Positions 1-5,137 of a stretch of 16,434 nucleotides of DNA are shown here, piece by piece. The notes under the pieces are model-generated. The model saw only the letters and a program-made list of their open reading frames with translations, was not told where the DNA came from and ran no database searches. Positions within the stretch are counted from its first letter, which is position 1. Every line of letters starts with the position of its first letter. Both the position numbers and the translations under genes were made by a program. Source of the DNA: DASQUK01 sp050744525 (GTDB lineage: Bacteria > Actinomycetota > Acidimicrobiia > Acidimicrobiales > VFJN01); the NCBI GenBank assembly GCA_050744525.1, contig JBOGHG010000073.1:1-16434 (forward strand), read 5' to 3'.

Positions 1-603
1 GGCCTACACCTCCGGCCGGCGGCGACGGCCGCCCGGTTGTGTACGGCATCCCGCCTCGGGGGGCACCAAGCTCATCAGGTCGGCGCAGTTTGACCTCGTT
101 TTGGAGCGAATCGCGCCGGTCGCAACCGTTCCAGTTCATCATCAGCGACCGTTCCACGCAGCAGTTGCTTATGCGCGCGCTACCCAGCCGTGCCGATCGA
201 TCGCACCTCGGACGCAAGCGTCGCAGATGCAGCACGCGAGCCAAGATCAGTCCCGTCTTGTAGTTCCAATGAAGCGTCGAGGGTTAGCGCCAGGCAGCTC
301 CTGAAGCAACGTCTTGTACTTCCGGCTGGGCGAACGGCCGCGCTGCTGCTGTGCGTGGTAGTAGCTATCCCAGTGCTCGTATATGTCGAGCAAACGTTTC
401 GATCGCGGTTCGCAGGTCTGTCGGAAGCTTGGGAACTCCGAGCCTTGATGTGGTGCAACGGTTGAGTGCAGTTACGGGGTGATTGGCCCGTGACCAGGAG
501 CAGTAGCTTATCGATCGCTTTCTCACGATACAGATCTGCATCTGCCTGCTTCGATGTACCTGTTCGATACCGCCGGTCTGTCTGCGAAGCCGCAGAGTTG
601 GAC
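1..603. other. Region without a convincing gene
   Basis: No reading frame on either strand shows a recognisable domain or sustained actinobacterial codon bias. Short open frames exist on the plus strand at 39-263 and 190-465, and on the minus strand at 180-458 and 365-607, but they overlap one another and look random. The frame at 190-465 contains one hydrophobic stretch (AALLLCVVVAIPVLVYV) that could be mistaken for a membrane segment. The base composition looks less GC-rich than the conjugation region, especially at 300-600, which fits decayed or foreign DNA. A minus-strand frame opening at 142 runs off the left edge and cannot be judged. Confidence 0.5.
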
Positions 604-696
604 TCAAACGCTCTCGATCCGTCCGAGAGTGCCGTGAACCCAGTTTACGACCTCGGCTACCGCCTCTCCATCGGCCTGATCTCGGAAGACATTCAT
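604..696 (-). CDS. Possible 30-aa small ORF downstream of the HEPN-like gene
   Basis: An ATG at 694-696 on the minus strand opens a 30-codon frame that stops with TGA at 604-606. The peptide begins MNVFRDQADGEAVAEVVNWV and has an ordinary, protein-like composition. It starts 37 bases after the stop of the minus-strand gene at 734-1336, so it could be a tiny second gene of that unit or a leftover of a decayed one. I recognise no family and see no clear ribosome-binding site. The call rests only on position and composition. Confidence 0.2.
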   Translation of the reverse strand: MNVFRDQADGEAVAEVVNWVHGTLGRIESV

Positions 697-733
697 CGCA
701 AACGATCGGCGGTGTGGGCTAGCCGGGCGCGGA

Positions 734-1336
734 TTACTCGGTTGACCCATACGGTCGGGCGCCGCCATTTGCGATCAAGTCAAATTTGTCCTCAACGATC
801 GACAGGGTGGCGTCATCCACTAGATCGGGACCTCCACCAGGGAGCAGAACAAGGGACACCATCCCGAATCCGAGGTTGGACACGCGCTGATTCGCTCGAC
901 TCAGCCTGTTCAGAGTCCTTGCCACATCGGTGAGTGACTTCGGTGTGACTTTGAAGCTCAGCGTCTTTTTCTGCGCCTGGTATACGTTCCAGCTCGACAA
1001 ATCGTCGTCGCCCTGCCCGGCGGGGAGCAACATGTCGTGTACTACTCTGTTGCGCTCCTTGTGGGCTGCCTTGGCTGCAATCAGAGCGTCTTCTCCAGCG
1101 GTCTGCCACCGATCAGAGACGCCTGAATTGCTCAACATCAGCCGGCAGCCATCTATCAGCTGCTCAATAGATGCAGGGCGTAGATAGAGCCCTAATCCGG
1201 CGCCGACAAGTGCGAGGAAGACCTGTCTGCACGACTGCTCAAGAGACACGTCCTCTCTACAGACACGACCGATCGATAGCGACAGTTGATCGCTGGCTTC
1301 CAGTCCACTGGGAATGGGCATCTCATAGTCGGCCAT
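734..1336 (-). CDS. Hypothetical protein with a HEPN-like R-x4-H motif
   Basis: This is a 200-aa protein if it starts at the ATG at 1336. An in-frame ATG three codons upstream (1345) is possible, and the frame is open further back to 1570, but that extra N-terminus is Arg/Ala/Pro-rich and looks untranslated. The protein is soluble and mostly helical by composition. Residues 90-100 read KAAHKERNRVVH, so Arg95 and His100 form the R-x4-6-H signature of HEPN nucleases and HEPN-like proteins, preceded by a helix-type segment. HEPN proteins often act as toxins or abortive-infection RNases. That role is inferred here from a short motif only. No antitoxin-like nucleotidyltransferase sits beside it. 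Its codon use is less GC-biased than that of the conjugation genes, consistent with separate acquisition. It could equally be an uncharacterised non-enzymatic protein. Confidence 0.55.
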   Translation of the reverse strand: MADYEMPIPSGLEASDQLSLSIGRVCREDVSLEQSCRQVFLALVGAGLGLYLRPASIEQLIDGCRLMLSNSGVSDRWQTAGEDALIAAKAAHKERNRVVHDMLLPAGQGDDDLSSWNVYQAQKKTLSFKVTPKSLTDVARTLNRLSRANQRVSNLGFGMVSLVLLPGGGPDLVDDATLSIVEDKFDLIANGGARPYGSTE

Positions 1337-1902
1337 AGGGCGCATCCTGGTATTCGCGGCATCCTGCCATGGCCACGCGCGGACGGAGGAGGCCACGACT
1401 TGTCCACAGTGTCGCACCGCTCGCCCTACATGTGCGGGCCATATCGGCGGAACGCGGCACGAGTGGCCGGCCGACGGCCTCGGTGTCGGGACAGCGCCCC
1501 GTGCCATCGCGCGTCCATCGCGCGACCAGCAGCGAACACCCACAGCCGCCCCGATCCGCTCAGCCGCCAAGGACCTGGCGTTCCGTGTCCGGCTTCGTCA
1601 GCCATCCGTCGGCCGGACAAGGCTCGTGCGGTGCTCCCGCCGCCCCCTGAGAGGAGGCCGCGGCCGTGTGCCACCTGTGTGCCAGATCGAGCAGCAAGCC
1701 GGGCGGACCAGCGGTCACAACCCGAGAGAGCACCGTCGGCGCGGTGGGCCTGCGTACGCAGGAGTCCATGAGCCGCTGCGCATGGACGCGTAGCGCCATG
1801 CTGGGACCGAGCGCGCGACCGGTCGCAATCCCTGACGATGTGCATGCCTGACGTGGTCAAGGCACACGGTGTCATCGAGTTGCCCCCTCCGGGTTCGCTG
1901 GC
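1337..1902. other. Intergenic stretch, no confident gene
   Basis: Long but mutually overlapping open frames cover this part on both strands (minus 1560-1799 and 1426-2364; plus 1286-1771 and 1666-1851). All are Arg/Ala/Pro-rich, without a domain I recognise, as expected of chance frames in high-GC DNA. CTGAGA at 1647-1652 is not followed by the rest of a TPP aptamer. Any promoter for the gene at 1903 should lie in the right-hand part of this stretch, but I could not identify one. Confidence 0.45.
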
Positions 1903-2175
1903 GTGGTCCGCCCCCGTCACTATGACCTTGCGCATCGAGCCGACCGGGCACGCGTCTACGAGCAGGTACTCACCGAAGGAACCGACGACGACGTCCGCCT
2001 CTATGTCGTGCTCGCGGAGCTCGTCGACTTGTGCCAGAACTTGTGTTGCCGCACCACGTCCGCCGCGGATGGGCGCGATGGCTCGACGCGCGGCGCGGCG
2101 CGGCGTCATTGTGGCGTGCTGAGTCGCCTGCAGGAGCAGGCCGGTCGGATCGTCACTTCGCTCCCGGAAGCTGAC
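1903..2175 (+). pseudogene. Frameshifted remnant of an AbiE-type operon's small first gene
   Basis: The first 46 codons, from a GTG at 1903, read HYDLAHRADRARVYEQVLTE and continue through EGTDDDVRLYVVLAELVDL. This matches the small protein I remember as encoded directly upstream of AbiEii-type nucleotidyltransferases in actinobacteria. Around 2041-2046 the resemblance moves to another frame, which reads LPHHVRRGWARWLDARRG, the usual end of that family. One base has therefore been lost or gained, and the continuous frame downstream (CCRTTSAADGRDG) is nonsense. The shifted frame ends at a TGA near 2171-2175. I infer the lost role as partner or antitoxin of the toxin remnant that follows. The family match is from memory and should be checked. 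Confidence 0.5.
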
Positions 2176-2228
2176 GGGTTCGCCCTCGCCGGCGACGCCG
2201 GGCTGGATGCCACTCGGGTCGTCGACGC
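2116..2228 (+). pseudogene. Remnant of the N-terminus of an AbiEii-type nucleotidyltransferase toxin
   Basis: A GTG at 2116 opens VLSRLQEQAGRIVTSLPEAD followed by GFALAGDAGLDATRVVD. The usual start of AbiEii/AbiGii-type proteins, as I know it, is a leucine-rich first helix followed by FALAGGAAL and a short linker to the DLDFF-type nucleotidyltransferase motif. Here the GGAAL step is altered to GDAGL, and the catalytic DxD-type motif never appears because the sequence changes into TenA by about 2235. It sits directly behind the frameshifted small gene, the normal AbiE order. This is a dead fragment of about 38 codons, not a working toxin. Confidence 0.5.
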
Positions 2229-2555
2229 CCTCGGCGGTTGGGGCCATGCCTATACCAACTTCTTGTTGGCCGTCGCCGCGCTCGAGCCGGTTGGCCACAT
2301 CGCTGCGGCGATGACGCCGTGCATGCGGCTCTACGCCTACCTCGGCCAGCAGCTGGCCGCCCACACCCAGCCCGACGGTCCGTATCGCGAGTGGGTGGAG
2401 ACGTACTCGAGCGCGGAGTTCGAGGCTCTAGCGCGACGTCTGGAGGCTCTGCTGGACCGCTACGGAAGTGATCACGACCGCCTGGCTGTCCTGTATCACC
2501 AGGCGATGGAACTCGAATTGTGGTTCTTCGACGCCGCCCTCCATTGGGAGAAGCC

Positions 2556-3170
2556 ATGACCGCGGATGCATTGTTGACACGCCACGCGGCCGCTTGGCAG
2601 GCGGCCACCGTTCACCCGTTCCTCGCGGGCGTGCGGGACGGGTCGGTGCCCCCGGACGCCTTCGACCGTTGGCTGGCCCAGGACTACCTGTACGCGCAGG
2701 CCCTGGTGCGTGCCCAGTCCCGCATCGTGGCCGCGGCCCCGTTCGCCGACGTCGGTCTCCTCGCCGGGGGCGTGGTCGCCGCCGTGGGGGAGCTCGGCTG
2801 GTTTGAGGCGATGGCGGCTCGGCGCGGCCTGGCCCTCGCCGCCCCCATGCACCCGGCGAATCGGGCCTACTGCGACTTCCTGCTGGCATTGACCTACGCC
2901 GCCTACCCGGCCCAGATCACCGCCATCTGGGCGCTGGAACGCACGTACCTGGAAAGCTGGGAAGGCGCCCGCCCAGGCGCTCAGCCCTACCGGGAGTTCG
3001 TCGAGAGGTGGACCACCGACGGCTTCCGGTCCTACGTCGGCGACCTCCAGGCTGCGGTCAATCGCCAGCTCGAAGCCTCCGTCGGCGAGCCGGCACGAGA
3101 AGCTGAGGACGCCTTCCGCTGGGTGACTCACCACGAGCGAGGCTTCTGGGACATGGCGATGTCGGGTTAG
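2556..3170 (+). CDS. tenA: TenA family protein, Glu-type (TenA_E), aminopyrimidine salvage
   Basis: This is a 204-aa protein, close to the normal TenA length, starting at the ATG at 2556 that overlaps the upstream TGA (ATGA). GGGAG at 2546-2550 is a fair ribosome-binding site. The helical TenA fold is complete. RWLAQDYLYAQALVRAQ carries the conserved Asp43 and Tyr46. YPAQITAIWALERTYLESW follows at 117-135, then PYREFVERWTTDGFRSYV at 144-161. The C-terminal HHERGFWDM carries Glu194. The AIWALE segment and the lack of a PC-type Cys put it with the TenA_E subgroup, known in plants to process formamidopyrimidine or aminopyrimidine breakdown products of thiamine towards HMP. A thiamine-salvage role in the cytoplasm is therefore likely, although exact substrates vary in the family. 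Its former partner upstream is the broken TenA_C half. A TPP riboswitch lies just downstream. Confidence 0.88.
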   Translation: MTADALLTRHAAAWQAATVHPFLAGVRDGSVPPDAFDRWLAQDYLYAQALVRAQSRIVAAAPFADVGLLAGGVVAAVGELGWFEAMAARRGLALAAPMHPANRAYCDFLLALTYAAYPAQITAIWALERTYLESWEGARPGAQPYREFVERWTTDGFRSYVGDLQAAVNRQLEASVGEPAREAEDAFRWVTHHERGFWDMAMSG

Positions 3171-3193
3171 ACCGGACCGGGATCCAGCTCAGG

Positions 3194-3199
3194 TAGCGT
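3194..3199 (+). promoter_or_regulatory. Candidate -10 element for the TPP riboswitch transcript
   Basis: TAGCGT fits the actinobacterial TANNNT -10 pattern and ends nine bases before the first P1 base of the riboswitch at 3209, so initiation would fall at the aptamer edge. No good -35 is seen at the usual distance; TTAGAC at 3167-3172 is about four bases too far away. It is supported by position more than by sequence. Confidence 0.35.
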
Positions 3200-3208
3200 C
3201 CGCCCGCA

Positions 3209-3300
3209 CACGCGGGAGCTCGGACAACGGGCTGAGACGGCGCTCGACGGCACGCTGGCCGCAGGAACCTGCTTCGGGTAGTGTCGGCGAAGGGAGCGTG
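3209..3300 (+). promoter_or_regulatory. TPP riboswitch (Thi box), apparently without a regulated gene
   Basis: The hallmark segments of the thiamine pyrophosphate aptamer occur in order on the plus strand. P1 is CACGC (3209-3213) paired with GCGTG (3296-3300). P2 is AGCTCG (3217-3222) paired with CGGGCT (3228-3233). CTGAGA lies at 3232-3237. A variable P3 arm has CGGC (3238-3241) paired with GCCG (3258-3261). Then come AACCTG (3266-3271) and the highly conserved block CGGGTAGTGTCGGCGAAGGGA (3275-3295). These are the bases that bind the pyrimidine and pyrophosphate ends of TPP. TPP riboswitches switch off thiamine synthesis, salvage or transport genes. Here no plus-strand gene follows: only tiny frames exist before the convergent minus-strand hydrolase that ends at 3446. 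The controlled gene was probably lost. The tenA genes lie upstream, so this element cannot control them in cis. Confidence 0.88.
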
Positions 3301-3445
3301 ATGCCGAGGGCGACCGGCGGCGAACGATAGAGGTTGGTGGGTAGCGGTAGTCACCGGTCATGGGCTCCCCCTCGTTGCGGTCGCTCGACGAGTGCCACTG
3401 ACCGCCGGGTGGGGGTGGCCGGTCGACGTTGACCCCTTCGAGGGG
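3301..3445. other. Gap behind the riboswitch, no gene found
   Basis: On the plus strand this stretch contains only very short frames: ATG at 3301 gives 9 codons before TAG, and ATG at 3360 gives 13 codons (MGSPSLRSLDECH). Neither resembles the start of a known thiamine gene. No poly-T terminator follows the aptamer. I read it as the scar where the riboswitch-controlled gene was removed. The convergent hydrolase stop codon lies at its right end. Confidence 0.45.
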
Positions 3446-3452
3446 TCACGTC
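3425..3452. terminator. Hairpin at the 3' end of the hydrolase gene, possible bidirectional terminator
   Basis: TGACCCC (3430-3436) pairs with GGGGTCA (3442-3448) around TTCGA. The stem continues outward as GACG (3425-3428) with CGTC (3449-3452) after a single bulged T. It overlaps the hydrolase stop codon (3446-3448). There is no T-tract on either strand, so it would be an I-shaped, U-poor terminator of the kind common in actinobacteria. It could serve both the hydrolase transcript and the riboswitch transcript that meets it. Confidence 0.4.
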
Positions 3453-4111
3453 GTGTGCTGGTTGATGAAGGTGACAGAGTGGCGGATCGCCTCAGCCGGC
3501 CAGCTGTCGTGGTCGCCTTCCCAGAACATGAGCCGCTTCTTGGGGCCGGGGATGGCATCGAAGAACGCGTGGCCACCGTCGGTGGTGAAGACCTCGTCTT
3601 GGGTCATGTTGAGCATGAGCACCTGGGGATGCCCGAGCCTTGATGCGGCTTCGAGGAGCATCGCTCGCAGGGGAGGATCATCGATGCCGCCCCCGGTTGG
3701 GATGCCACCGACGCCGAACACCGCTGCCTTGATGGTCGTGATCGAGACGACCGTGGGCGCGCCGAAGATCATCCCCATCGAGAACCCGACGTAGGCCAAG
3801 GCCGCGCCGATCGACGAGAGCGCTTCGGCTGTCTTCCGCCAGCCGGCCACCATCTGACCGGCCGTACTCGAGTGCCATCGCGGTGGCACACCGTCGCTCG
3901 CCGCCGGCGGCTTGCGCTCGCCGTGGTCGACGGCGTCGATGCAGACGACGGCAAGACCCGTTCCCTCGGCATAGGTGCGGGCCAGGCGAACGAATCGCTC
4001 GCTGTCCTTGCCGCGACCTCCGCCGTGCCCGAACAGCAGCAATCCTCTCGCGTCACCAGGGTCGTACAGCCGGCCCGGGACCTCATCGTTGTCGATCCGC
4101 TCCTCGCGCAC
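3446..4111 (-). CDS. Alpha/beta hydrolase family protein
   Basis: This is a 221-aa cytoplasmic protein. The start is a GTG at 4111; an in-frame TAG lies four codons upstream, so no longer N-terminus is possible. The serine hydrolase triad is visible. GFSMG (109-113) gives the nucleophile Ser111, TQDEVF gives Asp172, and GDHDSWP gives His201. HGGG at 29-32 supplies the oxyanion hole after the second strand (LLLFGHGGG), and DAVDHGERK resembles the segment seen in dienelactone-hydrolase or acyl-peptidase-like members. There is no signal peptide or extra domain. The substrate cannot be told from sequence; esterase activity is the safest statement. The gene is divergent from the reductase-family gene at 4316 with about 200 bases between, and convergent with the riboswitch region. 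Confidence 0.85.
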   Translation of the reverse strand: MREERIDNDEVPGRLYDPGDARGLLLFGHGGGRGKDSERFVRLARTYAEGTGLAVVCIDAVDHGERKPPAASDGVPPRWHSSTAGQMVAGWRKTAEALSSIGAALAYVGFSMGMIFGAPTVVSITTIKAAVFGVGGIPTGGGIDDPPLRAMLLEAASRLGHPQVLMLNMTQDEVFTTDGGHAFFDAIPGPKKRLMFWEGDHDSWPAEAIRHSVTFINQHTT

Positions 4112-4315
4112 GAGCGGATGCTACGGAGTCGCGAAGGATCCTCTCGGCCCAACGGCGCGCCACACTGCCCCACAACGCTCAGTGAGCGATATCCGCCGAG
4201 CCCTCGACACGGTCATGGAAGGAAGCCGTCGTGCTGAGAGGATCGTTTCTCACACTGGAGAACGTCTGAGTACGAGGACGCGGGCCTGCCAAAGCGGTGT
4301 CGAGGGAGGAGCATC
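4112..4315. promoter_or_regulatory. Divergent promoter region between the hydrolase and the reductase-family gene
   Basis: These 204 bases separate two divergent starts (4111 minus, 4316 plus), so both promoters should lie here. I see no -10/-35 pair that stands out and no strong palindrome. A chance plus-strand frame runs through the stretch and ends exactly at the 4316 ATG region; it is not protein-like. Confidence 0.35.
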
Positions 4316-4900
4316 ATGAGGGTCGTCGTGATGAACCACGTCACACTTGACGGGGTCATGCAGGGCCCCGGCCGGGTCGACGAGGACACCAGGGACGGCT
4401 TCGTCCGGGGAGGCTGGGCGACTTCTAGGAGTGACGACCTCGTGCGCCAGGCGATGGGCGAGAGGATCGCGGCTGGGGGCGGCTTGGCAGGATGGCTGTT
4501 CGGGCGGCGTACCTATGACGAGCTGCTCGGCCACTGGAACTCCGTCCCCGACAGTCCCTTCGCCGAGGCGCTGAACAACGCGCAGAAGTACGTGGCCTCG
4601 ACGACGCTCCGAGAGCCCCTGGCATGGCCAAACTCGGCACTGCTCGGCGCGGCTGCCGTCAAGGCTGTCGCGGGCATGCGGGACGAGCCCGGTGGCGTCT
4701 TGGGCATCATGGGCAGCGGCGTGCTGATACAGGCCTTGCGACGCGGGAGACTCATCGATGAGTACCTCCTGATGATCCACCCGATCGTCCTCGGATCCGG
4801 ACGCCGGCTGTTCCCGGACGGCCCGCCGGCCGAATTGACGCTCGTGGACACCAAGACATCGTCCAGTGGGGTGATCCTTGCGACCTACGAGGCCGCATAG
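4316..4900 (+). CDS. Dihydrofolate reductase / RibD C-terminal family protein
   Basis: This is a 194-aa protein with a strong ribosome-binding site: AGGGAGGAG at 4302-4310 ends five bases before the ATG. The RibD-C/DHFR-like fold is recognisable. It opens with a first strand and NHVTLDGVMQGPGR (7-20). FGRRTYDELLGHW (62-74) follows, then an alternating Rossmann-like part, GIMGSGVLIQALRRG (130-144) as the NADPH-binding glycine turn, and HPIVLGSGRRLFPDG (155-169), a hallmark of this family. Typical length is about 180-200 aa, so it appears complete. These proteins are stand-alone, NAD(P)H-dependent reductases of mostly unknown substrate; a true dihydrofolate reductase function is not implied. 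It stands alone on this strand and is followed by a gene-free gap. Confidence 0.88.
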   Translation: MRVVVMNHVTLDGVMQGPGRVDEDTRDGFVRGGWATSRSDDLVRQAMGERIAAGGGLAGWLFGRRTYDELLGHWNSVPDSPFAEALNNAQKYVASTTLREPLAWPNSALLGAAAVKAVAGMRDEPGGVLGIMGSGVLIQALRRGRLIDEYLLMIHPIVLGSGRRLFPDGPPAELTLVDTKTSSSGVILATYEAA

Positions 4901-5137
4901 CGGGAGGATCCGACCGGTCGCTGCGCCAAGCCGAAGCCAGGCTGGACGGAACGGTCGGCCCGTCGAGCGTCCCAGAACCTCGGCCGAGCGGGGCCGAACG
5001 CCGTGCCACCGATCGCCGGCTGGAGGTCAGTGATCGTGCGACGCTGCCCAAAGGCGATTGCTCACTTTGGGTGGTTGCGGCGGCCGGGACCTTTGCACGG
5101 CGCTGGGCGGTCGGCGTTGGGTACTGAGAAGCCGGGT
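4901..5137. other. Gap between the reductase-family gene and the conjugation cluster
   Basis: About 237 bases with no convincing gene. It is the left edge of the conjugation cluster and contains the inverted repeat at 5047-5071. I saw no direct repeat or tRNA end that would mark an attachment site. Confidence 0.4.
5047..5071 (-). terminator. Hairpin downstream of the coupling-protein gene, possible terminator
   Basis: CCCAAAG (5047-5053) and CTTTGGG (5065-5071) form a perfect 7-bp stem with an 11-base loop, 66 bases beyond the stop of the coupling-protein gene on the minus strand. No T-run follows. It is placed as expected for the end of a transcript but is short, so it remains tentative. 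Confidence 0.35.

Larger units (their letters stand above)
1903..2559 (+). pseudogene. Chimeric ORF: AbiE remnants fused to the C-terminal half of a Cys-type TenA (thiaminase II family)
   Basis: The 218-codon frame is a chimera. Residues 1-46 resemble the small AbiE partner protein. Residues 72-105 (VLSRLQEQAGRIVTSLPEAD, then GFALAGDAG) resemble the start of an AbiEii-type nucleotidyltransferase. From about residue 112 it becomes TenA: AYTNFLLAVA, then TPCMRLYAYLGQQLA with the catalytic-type Cys at residue 140 (2320-2322), then YREWVETYSSAEFEAL, and finally a C-terminal ELELWFFD carrying the conserved Glu (Glu205). TenA_C proteins hydrolyse aminopyrimidines or thiamine for pyrimidine salvage. 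This copy lacks the N-terminal half with the conserved Asp and Tyr, so activity is unlikely. Its stop overlaps the start of the next, intact TenA gene by four bases, so the pair was an operon before the fusion. There is no clear ribosome-binding site at 1903. Confidence 0.7.

Noticed and set aside
190..465. 91-codon frame with a membrane-like stretch
   Set aside because: One hydrophobic run in an otherwise random frame with no ribosome-binding site; overlapping frames on the other strand look equally open.
1640..1690. Possible second TPP riboswitch (CTGAGA at 1647)
   Set aside because: The GGCGAAGGGA-type second half is absent downstream, so only six bases match.
1426..2364. 312-codon minus-strand frame
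   Set aside because: It runs antisense to the AbiE and TenA segments, and its remainder is low-information Arg/Ala/Gly sequence.
3167..3361. Minus-strand 64-codon frame
   Set aside because: It is antisense to the TPP riboswitch, is Arg/Ser/Pro-rich, and has no family match.
3975..4319. Plus-strand frame whose stop overlaps the 4316 ATG
   Set aside because: Most of it is antisense to the hydrolase and the composition is random. The overlap is coincidental because GGAGCATCATGAG naturally gives TGA.
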